DNA of 64,000 nt from Rikenellaceae bacterium. GTDB taxonomy: Bacteria > Bacteroidota > Bacteroidia > Bacteroidales > Rikenellaceae. The notes beneath the pieces were generated by a model. It saw only the letters and a program-made list of their open reading frames with translations, searched no databases and had not been told where the DNA came from. Location: contig SUZV01000002.1 of the NCBI GenBank assembly GCA_015059715.1, positions 1 through 64,000 of the forward strand, read 5' to 3'. Of this stretch, positions 25,644 to 34,235 are shown piece after piece. The position numbers and the translations under genes are program-made. Within the stretch, counting starts at the first letter, position 1, and each line of letters starts with the position of its first letter.

Positions 25644-26882
25644 ATGAAAACAAATAACACAGACTCAACAGCTAACGTATCGCGTTTTGCTCGCGACAAA
25701 CGTCAGAGAGTAAACACTACGGAGCGCGTTGAGCGTAGTCCTCGTCCTCGCCGAGATGGCGACAACGAGGGTAAGAGAGAGTACCGCCCACGTGTGGCTA
25801 AGGCAGAGAAGCGTACATCGTACAATCCCCACTTTACCTCGGACAACCGCCTGCGTCCCGAGTATGAGTCATCGCGTCGCTCCGAGGAGCGCGTAGAGCG
25901 AGGTTATGGTCGTTCAGAGCGTACTGAGCGTGGCTATAACCGTACTGAGCGCACAGAGAGAACAGAGCGTAGTTTCAATCGTAACGACCGTACATATCGC
26001 AGCGAGCGTGATGAGCACACCTCACGTGGTGAGCACCGCACACCAGCAAGCCGCTCGATGTCGGCAGAGCGTAGCTCAGGACAGAGAAGTGGTGCTAAGC
26101 GTAGCTATGCCCCCAAGCGTGATGAGAAGCCTCGCTCATATCCTAAGTATAACCCCAATCGTGGCAATGGCGAGATTCGTCTAAACCGCTTTATCTCGCA
26201 GTCGGGTGTATGCTCACGTCGCGAGGCCGATGACTTCATCCTTGCAGGTGTTGTCACCGTAAATGGCCAGGTAGTTACCGAGCTTGGTACAAAGATTCTG
26301 CCTACAGACGAGGTGCGATTCAATGATGAGCGTCTTCAGGGCGAAAAGCATGTATATATCGTACTAAACAAGCCTAAGGGTTATGTCACATCTCTCGATG
26401 ACCCATATGCAGATAAGACCGTTATGGACCTTGTAAAGGGGGCATGCACCGAGCGTGTCTATCCCGTAGGTCGCCTCGACAAGAACTCGTTGGGACTGCT
26501 GCTTATAACCAACGATGGCGACATCACTCGTCAGCTTACACACCCCTCGAATCGTAAGAAGAAGATATATCATGTGACCCTTGACAAGCCCCTTACTCGT
26601 GCGGATATGGATACTCTTACTGAGGGTATTACGCTCGAAGATGGCGATATCTTTGCCGATGAGATAGCCTATGCTTCAGACGATAAGAAGAGTGTCGGTG
26701 TTGAGATTCACTCTGGTCGCAACCGTATCGTTCGTCGTATGTTTGAGCATCTTGGCTATACCGTGCAGAAACTCGATAGGGTATATTACGCAGGCCTTAC
26801 CAAGAAGAACCTTAAGCGTGGAGCTTGGCGTTTCCTTACACGAGATGAGGTTATGCGTCTTAAGACGGGCCAATACGAGTAA
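25644..26882 (+). CDS. rluB: Pseudouridine synthase RluB/RsuA type with long charged N-terminus
   Basis: 412 residues. The first 175 or so are low-complexity and rich in Arg, Glu and Ser, with RTER/RSERxER repeats (ERTERGYNRTERTERTERSF). An S4 RNA-binding domain follows at about 178-225 (IRLNRFISQSGVCSRREADDFI), then the synthase domain with catalytic D279 in VGRLDKNSLGLLL and the family motif GRNRIVRRMFEHLGY. It modifies 23S or 16S rRNA. The charged tail probably adds RNA contacts and varies in length among relatives (inference). The terminator hairpin lies about 40 nt past the stop. Confidence 0.92.
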   Translation: MKTNNTDSTANVSRFARDKRQRVNTTERVERSPRPRRDGDNEGKREYRPRVAKAEKRTSYNPHFTSDNRLRPEYESSRRSEERVERGYGRSERTERGYNRTERTERTERSFNRNDRTYRSERDEHTSRGEHRTPASRSMSAERSSGQRSGAKRSYAPKRDEKPRSYPKYNPNRGNGEIRLNRFISQSGVCSRREADDFILAGVVTVNGQVVTELGTKILPTDEVRFNDERLQGEKHVYIVLNKPKGYVTSLDDPYADKTVMDLVKGACTERVYPVGRLDKNSLGLLLITNDGDITRQLTHPSNRKKKIYHVTLDKPLTRADMDTLTEGITLEDGDIFADEIAYASDDKKSVGVEIHSGRNRIVRRMFEHLGYTVQKLDRVYYAGLTKKNLKRGAWRFLTRDEVMRLKTGQYE

Positions 26883-26920
26883 TATGTTGTGATAGCGGCA
26901 CTACTGTGACGCTTCAGTCG

Positions 26921-26964
26921 AAATGGCGAATGGGAGATACGTCAGTATACCCCATCCGCCATTT
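26921..26964 (+). terminator. Terminator after rluB
   Basis: AAATGGCGAATGGG / CCCATCCGCCATTT, a 14-bp stem with one mismatch and a 16-nt loop. Confidence 0.6.
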
Positions 26965-26968
26965 CTCG

Positions 26969-26995
26969 CTTTAGCTCTCACCGCAAGGTGAAACA
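26969..26995 (-). repeat. Dispersed hairpin repeat, copy F
   Basis: On the minus strand this reads TGTTTCACCTTGCGGTGA then GAGCTAAAG. The CACC-TTGC-GGTG hairpin and trailing AGCTAAAG match copies at 33.5, 34.6 and 50.5 kb. Confidence 0.75.
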
Positions 26996-27042
26996 AACTC
27001 TCGCACAATTATAGAGTTATTTATACTCCTATATAAACACAA

Positions 27043-27076
27043 TAAACCCCGAATGGATATATCCTTTCGGGGTTTA
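27043..27076 (-). terminator. Terminator of korAB
   Basis: TAAACCCCGAA / TTCGGGGTTTA, a perfect 11-bp stem just past the korB stop. Confidence 0.75.
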
Positions 27077-27099
27077 TCGTGTCGTTTGCTCAAACTTGA

Positions 27100-28131
27100 T
27101 TACTTAATCTCCCAAGTCTGACCTGAGCGCAAGAGATCGTCTACACACTTAATCTTAGCAGTAGCCTTAACATCCTCAACCTGCTGCTGTACGCGCTGGT
27201 CATACACATTCTCGTCATCCACATCGCGGATAACACCCACAGCTACAGGGTACTCTGGATACTTCATAGCCGCCAACATTGAGTGAAGAGTAGTATCTGC
27301 GGTCTTAGCATCGTGTGTCAACACATCATCGAGAGTGTAGCCATCCTCGCCAATAGTGACAACCTTAAGACGCATATTCTCAAATACCAAACCCTTCTGC
27401 TTATCCTTGCCGAAGAGCATCTTCTCACCATGCTTAAGAACGATAGTATTCTCCTCGCGAGTAGCCTTATCGCCAGCAAACATAGCGTGGGTCTTGTCAT
27501 TAAATATCATACAGTTGACCAACGCCTCGGTAACTGCCATACCCTTATGCTTAGCTGCTGCCAACAAGCACTCCTTAGTAAGCATAACCTCCTGGTCGAT
27601 AGTTCGTGCAAAGAATGTACCCTTAGCACCAATAACCAACTCACCTGGAGTGAAAGGCTTCTCAACAGTACCGAAAGGTGAGGTCTTTGTAATCTTGCCA
27701 AGCTTAGTGGTAGGAGAGTACTGACCCTTTGTCAAACCATAAATCTCGTTGTTAAAGAGGATAACATTGAGGTCGATGTTACGGCGAATCGCGTGGATGA
27801 AGTGGTTACCACCGATAGCCAATGAGTCACCATCACCAGTACATACCCATACCGATAACTCTGGGTTTGCGGTCTTGATACCTGTAGCAATAGCGTTAGC
27901 ACGACCGTGAATGGTGTGGAAACCAAAGGTCTTCATATAGTAGATAAAGCGCGATGAGCAGCCGATACCCGATACGAAGGTAAACATATTATGTGGCTTA
28001 CCAAGGGCATCTGCAACCTCGGGCATAGCACGCTGCACAGCGTTAAGAATGGCGTGGTCGCCGCAACCGGGACACCACTTTACCTGTTGATCGCTCTTGA
28101 AATCAGCGGGTGTATATTTGAAATCTGCCAT
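27100..28131 (-). CDS. korB: 2-oxoacid:ferredoxin oxidoreductase beta subunit (KorB)
   Basis: 343-residue thiamine-diphosphate subunit, probably of 2-oxoglutarate:ferredoxin oxidoreductase. CPGCGDHAILNAV near residue 21 supplies cysteines for an iron-sulfur cluster, and the ThDP/Mg2+ site is GDGDSLAIGGNHFIHAIRRN at about 98 with NNEIYGLTKGQYSPTT. It lies 36 nt after korA in one operon. Substrate is inferred from the family; other 2-oxoacids are possible. Confidence 0.92.
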   Translation of the reverse strand: MADFKYTPADFKSDQQVKWCPGCGDHAILNAVQRAMPEVADALGKPHNMFTFVSGIGCSSRFIYYMKTFGFHTIHGRANAIATGIKTANPELSVWVCTGDGDSLAIGGNHFIHAIRRNIDLNVILFNNEIYGLTKGQYSPTTKLGKITKTSPFGTVEKPFTPGELVIGAKGTFFARTIDQEVMLTKECLLAAAKHKGMAVTEALVNCMIFNDKTHAMFAGDKATREENTIVLKHGEKMLFGKDKQKGLVFENMRLKVVTIGEDGYTLDDVLTHDAKTADTTLHSMLAAMKYPEYPVAVGVIRDVDDENVYDQRVQQQVEDVKATAKIKCVDDLLRSGQTWEIK

Positions 28132-28167
28132 AGTGTTTCTTGTTTTAATTTTGTGGTGTTCCTAATA

Positions 28168-30009
28168 TTATAACATTGACTCAACCTTCTCCTTAATCTC
28201 AATAACAGTGAATGGCTGGCCCTCAGTCTTGCCGTATGACTCGATAACTACATCGTGGAACTGCTGACGTAGGTAGCCAGCAAACTGACCCTCATTAAGC
28301 TCGCATACTACAATGCGCTTGTAACGCTTAAGAATCTCAGCAACACCCTTCTGCAAAGGATATATGTAGTTGAAGTGGAGGTGAGCTACGCTCTTGCCCT
28401 CATCCTGAAGCTGCTTAACTGCGCTATGGAGGTGACCACGTGTACCGCCCCAGCCGACTACCAATACATCGGCCTGCTCTGCACCGAATACCTCCAACTC
28501 AGGAAGCTCATCAGCAACAAGTTCAACCTTACGCTTACGTGTTGTAACCATCTCCTGGTGGTTCTTTGGATCGTGCGAGATGTTACCCTTGATATGATCC
28601 TTCTCAAGACCACCGATACGGTGCTCAAGACCCTCCTTACCTGGGAATGCCCAACCACGTGCGAGCTTCTCGTTGCGTAAATATGGCATAAACTCCTCAC
28701 CTGAACGTGGCTCAACAATAGGAGGTACGATAGCAGGGTAGTCGCTCATAGATGGAATCTTCCAAGGCTCCGAGCCGTTAGCAATGAAACCATCTGAGAG
28801 GAGTATTACTGGAGTCATGTGTTCCATAGCTATCTTACCTGCCATGAATGCATAGTGGAAGCAGTCGCTTGGTGACGATGCTGCGATAACAACCATAGGA
28901 CACTCGCCATTGCGGCCATAGAGAGCCTGGTTAAGGTCGCTCTGCTCGGTCTTTGTAGGAAGACCTGTAGATGGACCACCACGCTGTACGTCAACAACAA
29001 CCAATGGTAGCTCTGCCATAACGGCCAAGCCCATAGCCTCGCTCTTAAGTGATATACCAGGGCCTGAGGTAGTGGTAACAGCGAAGTTACCAGCATAAGC
29101 AGCACCGATAGATGTACAGATACCTGCAATCTCATCCTCGGCCTGTACAGTCTTAACCCCTAGGTCTTTGCGCTTAGCAAGCTCCTCAAGAATTACCGTA
29201 GCAGGAGTGATAGGGTATGAACCACAGAAGAGTGGCAAGCCCGACTTCTCAGATGCTGCGCAGAAGCCCCAAGCGGTAGCTGTATTACCATTGATTGAGC
29301 GGTAAACACCCTTCTCAAGCTCGGCAGGTGCTACTGTATAGTTATTTGCGAACTGGTGTGTGTTAGCTGCGTAGTTGTAGCCAGCCTCAATAACTCGCTT
29401 GTTTGCCTCGGCAACCAAAGGATTCTTCTTAGCAAACTTAGAGTCGAGGAACTTCTTTGCGAAGTCATCTGGACGATTGTACATCCAGAAACAGATACCC
29501 AAGGCGAACATATTCTTGCACTTGACCATCGCCTTATTATCCATACCTGTATCCTTCAATGCCTCCTTAGTCATTGTTGTGATGTCTGGGATAACCACGT
29601 TGTAGCCCTCAAGACCAAGCTCTGCGATAGGGTCAAGAGTCTTGAAGCCAGCCTTAACGATGTTCTCCTCAGTCATTGTATCGCCATCGATAATAACCGT
29701 AGCCGATGGCTTAAGCCACTTGCGGTTAGCGATAAGAGCTGCGGGGTTCATTGCAACGAGAACATCGCAGTAGTCGCCTGGGTTATCAACACGGCTTGAG
29801 CCAAAGTGTACCTGGAAACCAGATACGCCTGCTACGGTACCCTGTGGGGCACGAATCTCAGCAGGATAGTCGGGGAATGTAGAAATTCCATTGCCGAACA
29901 GAGCAGATGTGTCCGAAAAGAGTGTGCCGGTGAGCTGCATACCATCACCTGAGTCACCCGAGAAACGGATAACCACATCCTGCAACTGTTGTACGTTTAC
30001 ATTGTCCAT
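28168..30009 (-). CDS. korA: 2-oxoacid:ferredoxin oxidoreductase alpha subunit with fused gamma domain (KorA)
   Basis: 613 residues. The gamma domain is N-terminal (VIRFSGDSGDGMQLTGTLFSDTSALFG), and the alpha pyrimidine-binding domain follows from about 225 (GFCAASEKSGLPLFCGSYPITPATVILEELAKR, TTTSGPGISLKSEAMGLAVMAELPLVVVDVQRGGPSTG). This gamma-alpha fusion is the usual Bacteroidota KorA form. With KorB it makes succinyl-CoA and reduced ferredoxin from 2-oxoglutarate, or runs in reverse in anaerobes. First gene of the pair. Confidence 0.93.
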   Translation of the reverse strand: MDNVNVQQLQDVVIRFSGDSGDGMQLTGTLFSDTSALFGNGISTFPDYPAEIRAPQGTVAGVSGFQVHFGSSRVDNPGDYCDVLVAMNPAALIANRKWLKPSATVIIDGDTMTEENIVKAGFKTLDPIAELGLEGYNVVIPDITTMTKEALKDTGMDNKAMVKCKNMFALGICFWMYNRPDDFAKKFLDSKFAKKNPLVAEANKRVIEAGYNYAANTHQFANNYTVAPAELEKGVYRSINGNTATAWGFCAASEKSGLPLFCGSYPITPATVILEELAKRKDLGVKTVQAEDEIAGICTSIGAAYAGNFAVTTTSGPGISLKSEAMGLAVMAELPLVVVDVQRGGPSTGLPTKTEQSDLNQALYGRNGECPMVVIAASSPSDCFHYAFMAGKIAMEHMTPVILLSDGFIANGSEPWKIPSMSDYPAIVPPIVEPRSGEEFMPYLRNEKLARGWAFPGKEGLEHRIGGLEKDHIKGNISHDPKNHQEMVTTRKRKVELVADELPELEVFGAEQADVLVVGWGGTRGHLHSAVKQLQDEGKSVAHLHFNYIYPLQKGVAEILKRYKRIVVCELNEGQFAGYLRQQFHDVVIESYGKTEGQPFTVIEIKEKVESML

Positions 30010-30521
30010 TGTAGTGTAGTTTGTAGTTTTATGTTATTAGTTTATTGTTTATTCACAACCACCTGAGGGTACATTATACATAGGACCCCTAAATTTCATA
30101 CAAATATAGTAAAAATAATAATAGGGTGTATCAAAAAATGAGAATAAATTTCCCCAATATCTATTTTTAATTGCAAATGTAGGTTTATGTGTGGAATTTG
30201 TAGGTTGCTATCTTGCCAGATGGCTGTAAATGGACCGCTACCACAGTCTCAAACTTTGTGAACTCTCGTGACACCCTGTAGGGTCTATGTAATTCTGTGC
30301 GGAAGACCACCATATCGGAGCATAGAGCCTTTGTTACACTCTGCCCACATCTTGCTTGCTCCTCCTCGGGGTGGCATTTTTTACCAAACTCTTTACTGTT
30401 CTCGGGAATTTTATGGTGTTGCTAAAACTACATCTTTTTACTCAACCACTTAAGAAGCCGAAACTATCTTTTGTAGCAACTGACAAACTCTTTCAATAAA
30501 ATTCAAAACAGCTTCTAAAAG
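30010..30521. other. Long intergenic region before korA
   Basis: About 510 bp without a gene. It holds the korA promoter near 30101, a small hairpin ACCC-TGTA-GGGT at 30273-30284, and a wider GGTCTATG/CATAGAGCC pairing around it. The rest is unstructured to my eye. A 61-codon open frame at 30268-30453 shows no protein-like character. Confidence 0.5.
30101..30108 (-). promoter_or_regulatory. -7 element of korAB
   Basis: TATATTTG on the minus strand, about 91 nt before korA. Confidence 0.5.
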
Positions 30522-30558
30522 AACGAGGGCGACTAATTTATTTTTAGTCACCCTCGTT
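30522..30558 (-). terminator. Terminator of the vor operon
   Basis: A 15-bp stem with one mismatch, AACGAGGGCGACTAA / TTAGTCACCCTCGTT. The inner part GACTAA-TTTATTT-TTAGTC is almost the same as in the terminator at 33815. Confidence 0.75.
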
Positions 30559-30575
30559 TGAAGTGTTGTTGCTGA

Positions 30576-31121
30576 TTATCGAACCTGACGGATAATCTCG
30601 CCACCATGCTTGATAGCCTCCTCGTTCTGTGGAAGCATCTTCCAAGCGCGCTCTGGCAAGGTCTTCTTAAGACCCTCCATAACGTTCTCCATCTTAACCA
30701 CAGGGCGAACCTTGAGGTAAGCACCGAGAATCATGGTGTTGAACAACTTAGCCTGACCGAGGCGTGCGCACTCTGCTGTAGCGTCAATCTGATAAACGCT
30801 AATGTCAGTACGTGTTGGGTGGTGTGTAATACCGTTAGTGTCGTAGATAAGTACGCCACCTGGCTTCACCTGAGCCTCAAACTTGTCCATTGACTGCTGG
30901 TTAAGAACCACTACGCAGTCAAACTCGTGAGCGATAGGTGATGAAATAGGCTTATCCGAGAGGATAACGGTAACATTTGCGGTACCACCACGCATCTCAG
31001 GACCATATGAAGGCATCCAAGTAACCTCCATATCCTGCATAATACCAGAGTAAGCCAAAATCTTACCCATAGTGAGGACACCCTGTCCTCCGAAACCTGC
31101 AATGATTATTGTCTCTTTCAT
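30576..31121 (-). CDS. vorC: 2-oxoacid:ferredoxin oxidoreductase gamma subunit
   Basis: 181 residues starting IIIAGFGGQGVLTMGKILAYSG, the gamma-subunit nucleotide/CoA-interaction motif, with SYGPEMRGGTANVTVILSD further on. Together with the three genes before it this forms a complete branched-chain-type enzyme (VOR). Last gene of the operon, 6 nt after the TPP subunit. The vorC symbol is by position. Confidence 0.88.
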   Translation of the reverse strand: MKETIIIAGFGGQGVLTMGKILAYSGIMQDMEVTWMPSYGPEMRGGTANVTVILSDKPISSPIAHEFDCVVVLNQQSMDKFEAQVKPGGVLIYDTNGITHHPTRTDISVYQIDATAECARLGQAKLFNTMILGAYLKVRPVVKMENVMEGLKKTLPERAWKMLPQNEEAIKHGGEIIRQVR

Positions 31122-31127
31122 ATTTGC

Positions 31128-31895
31128 TTACTCTTTAGTTGTGTCCTTCAAATCGCCGGGCTCGTAGAATGGCAACATATTCTTCTCAAGCCACTCGTTT
31201 GATGCAACAGGTGATAGTTTCCAACCGCTGTTACAAGTTGCAACAATCTCTACAAGGCTGAAGCCCTTGCCTGCCATAGCATTTTCAAATGCGTGACGGA
31301 TAGCCTTCTTTGCCTTGCGGACATTTGCTGGTGTGTGAACAGTCTGGCGAGTAACATAGCATACGCCATCGAGGTGAGCCAACATCTGTGCAATCTTATA
31401 AGGATAGCCATTAAGCTTTGGATCACGACCATAAGGTGTGGTAGCGGTCTTCATGCCCAAAAGGGTAGTAGGAGCCATCTGACCACCAGTCATACCGTAG
31501 ATAGCGTTGTTGATATAGATGGCAACGATATTCTCGCCACGTGCTGCAGCGTGAATAGTCTCACCAGTACCGATAGCTGACATATCGCCATCACCCTGGT
31601 ATGTGAACACCATCTTCTCGGGGTTAACGCGCTTGATAGCTGTTGCTACTGCGCAAGCACGACCGTGAGCAGCCTGTGCCCAGTCGATGTCAATATAGTT
31701 ATATGCAAATACCGAGCAACCCACAGGTGATACACCGATAGTGTCATGCTCCAAACCCATCTCCTCGATAACCTCGGCAACGAGCTTGTGTACTGTACCA
31801 TGGCTACAGCCGGGGCAGTAGTGCATTACGTTAGGCAAGATAAGCTTAGACTTGCCAAATACCAAATTCTCCTTTTTGATTTCAACCTCTGCCAT
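31128..31895 (-). CDS. vorA: Branched-chain 2-oxoacid:ferredoxin oxidoreductase TPP subunit
   Basis: 255 residues with HYCPGCSHGTVHKLVAEV at about 26, the ThDP site GDGDMSAIGTGETIHAAARG and NNAIYGMTGGQMAPTT. It is the catalytic thiamine subunit that decarboxylates 2-oxoacids, passing electrons to the ferredoxin-like subunit. It sits 4 nt after vorB. Substrate (2-oxoisovalerate and similar) is inferred from VorB homology. Confidence 0.9.
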   Translation of the reverse strand: MAEVEIKKENLVFGKSKLILPNVMHYCPGCSHGTVHKLVAEVIEEMGLEHDTIGVSPVGCSVFAYNYIDIDWAQAAHGRACAVATAIKRVNPEKMVFTYQGDGDMSAIGTGETIHAAARGENIVAIYINNAIYGMTGGQMAPTTLLGMKTATTPYGRDPKLNGYPYKIAQMLAHLDGVCYVTRQTVHTPANVRKAKKAIRHAFENAMAGKGFSLVEIVATCNSGWKLSPVASNEWLEKNMLPFYEPGDLKDTTKE

Positions 31896-31899
31896 AGTC

Positions 31900-32994
31900 T
31901 TATCGATTTATAAGTTTCTCTTTAACTGCTTTAAGTACCTCATCTGGTGAGAACAACATACCGCCCATGCGACCAAAGTGCTCTACTGGAGCCTTACCAT
32001 TTACTGCAAGGCGTACATCCTCAACCATCTGGCCAGCGTTAAGCTCAGCTGAAAGGAAGCCCTTCACGCCACGCTCTGCAAGGTCAGCAATAGCCTTAGT
32101 TGGGAATGGGTAGAGAGTGATAGGACGCAAAAGACCGAGCTTGATACCCTCAGCACGTGCCATCTCTACAGTAGCAGAGCAGATACGTGATGATGAGCCG
32201 AAGGCTACGATAACATAATCTGCATCGTCGCACTCGATAGCCTCGTAACGAACCTCATTCTCCTTGATAGCGGTGTACTTAGCCTGAAGACGCTGGTTGT
32301 TAACCTCCATCACCTCTGACTTAAGCTCAAGTGATGTGATAACGTTGCGCTCGCGGTCATCAGTCTTACCGAGAAGAGCCCAGCTCTTGCACTCTGCAGC
32401 AATCTCCTCATTAGTCTTGCGAGGACGCTGTGGGGCAAGAACAACCTTCTCCATCATCTGACCAATACAACCGTCAGCGAGAATCATCGCAGGGTTGCGA
32501 TACTTGAATGCCAACTCGAAAGCGTCTGCTACGAAGTCGTGCATCTCCTGTACTGAGTTAGGAGCCAATACGATAAGGTGGAAGTCACCGTGAGCACCAC
32601 CCTTACAAGCCTGGAAGTAGTCAGACTGTGAAGGCTGGATAGTACCAAGACCTGGACCACCACGCTGGCAGTTTACAATGACGCAAGGAAGCTCGGCACC
32701 TGCAAGGTAGCTCAAGCCCTCAGACATAAGGCTGATACCAGGAGATGATGATGAGGTCATCACGCGCTTACCTGTAGCTGCACCGCCATATAGCATGTTA
32801 ATAGAAGATACCTCAGACTCAGCCTGAAGAACAACCATACCAGTAGTCTCCCAAGGCTTAAGCTCCATAAGTGTCTCCATCACCTCCGACTGTGGAGTGA
32901 TAGGGTAGCCGAAATAGCCGTCGCAACCATAGCGAATTGCTGCATGAGCAATCACCTCGTTGCCCTTCATAAGTTTTACCTCTTTCTCTGCCAT
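31900..32994 (-). CDS. vorB: 3-methyl-2-oxobutanoate:ferredoxin oxidoreductase subunit VorB
   Basis: 364-residue alpha-type subunit with KGNEVIAHAAIRYGCDGYFGYPITPQSEVMETL, VMTSSSSPGISLMSEGLSYLAGAELPCVIVNCQRGGPGLG and a C-terminal domain ending SPDEVLKAVKEKL. It lies between the ferredoxin and TPP subunit genes with gaps of 3-4 nt. The product is an acyl-CoA (for example isobutyryl-CoA) plus reduced ferredoxin. Confidence 0.92.
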   Translation of the reverse strand: MAEKEVKLMKGNEVIAHAAIRYGCDGYFGYPITPQSEVMETLMELKPWETTGMVVLQAESEVSSINMLYGGAATGKRVMTSSSSPGISLMSEGLSYLAGAELPCVIVNCQRGGPGLGTIQPSQSDYFQACKGGAHGDFHLIVLAPNSVQEMHDFVADAFELAFKYRNPAMILADGCIGQMMEKVVLAPQRPRKTNEEIAAECKSWALLGKTDDRERNVITSLELKSEVMEVNNQRLQAKYTAIKENEVRYEAIECDDADYVIVAFGSSSRICSATVEMARAEGIKLGLLRPITLYPFPTKAIADLAERGVKGFLSAELNAGQMVEDVRLAVNGKAPVEHFGRMGGMLFSPDEVLKAVKEKLINR

Positions 32995-32997
32995 AGC

Positions 32998-33225
32998 TTA
33001 CTCGAATTTTTGGCGATACACCGTTAGACAACTATCCGGACAGATGATAGCGCAAGATGCGCAACCAGTACAATTATCCGGCTCAACCATCATAGCGAAG
33101 GGATAACCCTTGCCGTTTACTTCAGTCGACAAACCGAGCGTCTTAGTGGGGCAAGATGCAACGCATACACCACAACCCTTACAATGCTCTGTATCGACGA
33201 CAACTGTTCCTTTGATTTTTGCCAT
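32998..33225 (-). CDS. 2x[4Fe-4S] ferredoxin-like subunit
   Basis: 75 residues with two cluster motifs: CKGCGVCVASCPTKT (14-28) and CTGCASCAIICPDS (about 52-65), each CxxCxxCxxxCP. It is the electron-carrying delta subunit of the VOR complex. First gene of the four-gene operon. Confidence 0.93.
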   Translation of the reverse strand: MAKIKGTVVVDTEHCKGCGVCVASCPTKTLGLSTEVNGKGYPFAMMVEPDNCTGCASCAIICPDSCLTVYRQKFE

Positions 33226-33286
33226 ACGACAGTAGTTTTATAGATTGTTAATAGTTTGGTTTACTCAATTTGCGGAATTAACCAAA

Positions 33287-33294
33287 CAAATGTA
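33287..33294 (-). promoter_or_regulatory. -7 element of the vor operon
   Basis: TACATTTG on the minus strand, 61 nt before the ferredoxin gene. Confidence 0.5.
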
Positions 33295-33383
33295 CACATA
33301 ATTTTGCAAACTACCTACACTTTTTTAAAATATTTTTTCACTGCGACTCTATCTATCTGAAATAGTACCATTTCTTTCGATGC

Positions 33384-33412
33384 GCAGAGTGAGGATGATT
33401 GCTCCTCACTGC
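33384..33412. repeat. Hairpin in the repeat island
   Basis: AGTGAGG / CCTCACT flanked by GC on both sides, with a 9-nt loop. Confidence 0.5.
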
Positions 33413-33413
33413 A

Positions 33414-33489
33414 CAATTTTGAGGTTTATAGATGGAGTGCGATGTATCTAATGCCTTCGGAGAGTAAAATATGCTCGCACTCAAAATTG
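33414..33489. repeat. Nested inverted repeats
   Basis: An outer perfect 10-bp pair CAATTTTGAG / CTCAAAATTG (33414-33423 and 33480-33489) partly overlaps an inner 8-bp pair GAGTGCGA / TCGCACTC (33435-33442 and 33475-33482). Only one of the two stems can form fully at a time. Confidence 0.55.
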
Positions 33490-33640
33490 TTTTGCCTTGC
33501 GGCGACAGCTAAAGTTCTGTTTCACCTAATGGTGACAGCTAAAACACTGTTTCACCTAACGGTGACAGCTAAAGCTGGAAGGGTAGTGCGCAGGTCTTCA
33601 GCCTGCTAAAGGGTAGTGCGCTCGCTTGTAGCGAGCTAAA
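33488..33640 (+). repeat. Dispersed hairpin repeat family, copies A-C with companion unit
   Basis: Three copies of a 27-nt unit (TGTTTCACCTTGCGGTGA-like, then CAGCTAAAG) start at 33488, 33518 and 33548. The hairpin arms co-vary: TTGCGGCG, ACCTAATGGT, ACCTAACGGT. They are followed by GGGTAGTGCGC units containing hairpins GCAGG-TCTT-CAGCCTGC and GCTCGC-TTGTA-GCGAGC, each ending GCTAAAG. The same order of units occurs at 34621 and 50520. Confidence 0.75.
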
Positions 33641-33687
33641 GAGTAGTTTAAGGGTTTTCGTTATTGTAGATTGTTGTGATGTCAGAC

Positions 33688-33766
33688 CTCTTAATGTCCT
33701 AATGTCTTAATGTCCTAAAAAAGACGATAAGACGATAAGACGATAAGACAATAAGACAATAAGATG
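33688..33766. repeat. Short tandem repeats: AATGTCCT and GACGATAA series
   Basis: Units of 8-9 nt (TTAATGTCC, TAATGTCT) at about 33690-33718 are followed by five units of GACGATAA/GACAATAA from about 33723. The two arrays are roughly inverted complements (GTCTTA against TAAGAC) and could fold into a long imperfect stem. Confidence 0.65.
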
Positions 33767-33814
33767 GCTGCGGACAAGCACTTTCACAGTTTCTACTCAA
33801 AGAGAAAATAGAGA

Positions 33815-33846
33815 GGAGGTGACTAATTTATTTTTTAGTCACCTCC
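33815..33846 (-). terminator. Terminator after yidD
   Basis: GGAGGTGACTAA / TTAGTCACCTCC, a perfect 12-bp stem. The loop region TTTATTTT matches the terminator at 30522. Confidence 0.75.
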
Positions 33847-33881
33847 ATAATGCACCCACCATTTTCAATAGGAACAAGAAG

Positions 33882-34229
33882 CTATAACTTCATCTTTATA
33901 TTCCCCGATTGCAATAATGTAGGGTCATCAAAATTAATCAATGAAGGATTATCAGTGGTTAATAATCTCTCGGCTATCTCATCCTCCTTGAGGATTAGAC
34001 CATTGATTGTTTTAATCTCGTATTTGTTCTGGTATTTATATATAGCGTAACCAGGACAGCAGTGCTTATTTCTAAATAGAAAAGCCTTAATACCTGCGAT
34101 GAAACCTTCTTCTACGGTTATTCGCCATACGTAGTGCGAACAACTCTCTCTGAAAATACACTGTCTACGCTTGTGTGGAGGTATAACCTTCCAGTAGACA
34201 CGTATTATGAATAGAAGAATGTATTTCAT
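33882..34229 (-). CDS. yidD: YidD-like membrane protein insertion efficiency factor
   Basis: 115 residues with the YidD signature: an N-terminal hydrophobic/amphipathic stretch (YILLFIIRVYWKVIPP), then CIFRESCSHYVWRITVEEGFIAGIKAFLFRNKHCCPGY, where cysteines at 24, 30 and in CCP match the family. The partner YidC is not nearby. The C-terminal 45 residues (KTINGLILKEDEIAERLLTT...) are beyond the usual domain. It follows the 76-residue gene by 6 nt in an operon and is more AT-rich than most of the window. Confidence 0.82.
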   Translation of the reverse strand: MKYILLFIIRVYWKVIPPHKRRQCIFRESCSHYVWRITVEEGFIAGIKAFLFRNKHCCPGYAIYKYQNKYEIKTINGLILKEDEIAERLLTTDNPSLINFDDPTLLQSGNIKMKL

Positions 34230-34235
34230 TGTAGA

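Noticed and set aside
30268..30453. 61-codon open frame before korA
   Set aside because: No recognisable domain, no promoter or spacing support, and it lies among short hairpins.
31128..33225. Pyruvate:ferredoxin oxidoreductase
   Set aside because: PFOR in Bacteroidota is usually one long fused chain; these four separate subunits and the VorB sequence fit the branched-chain enzyme better.
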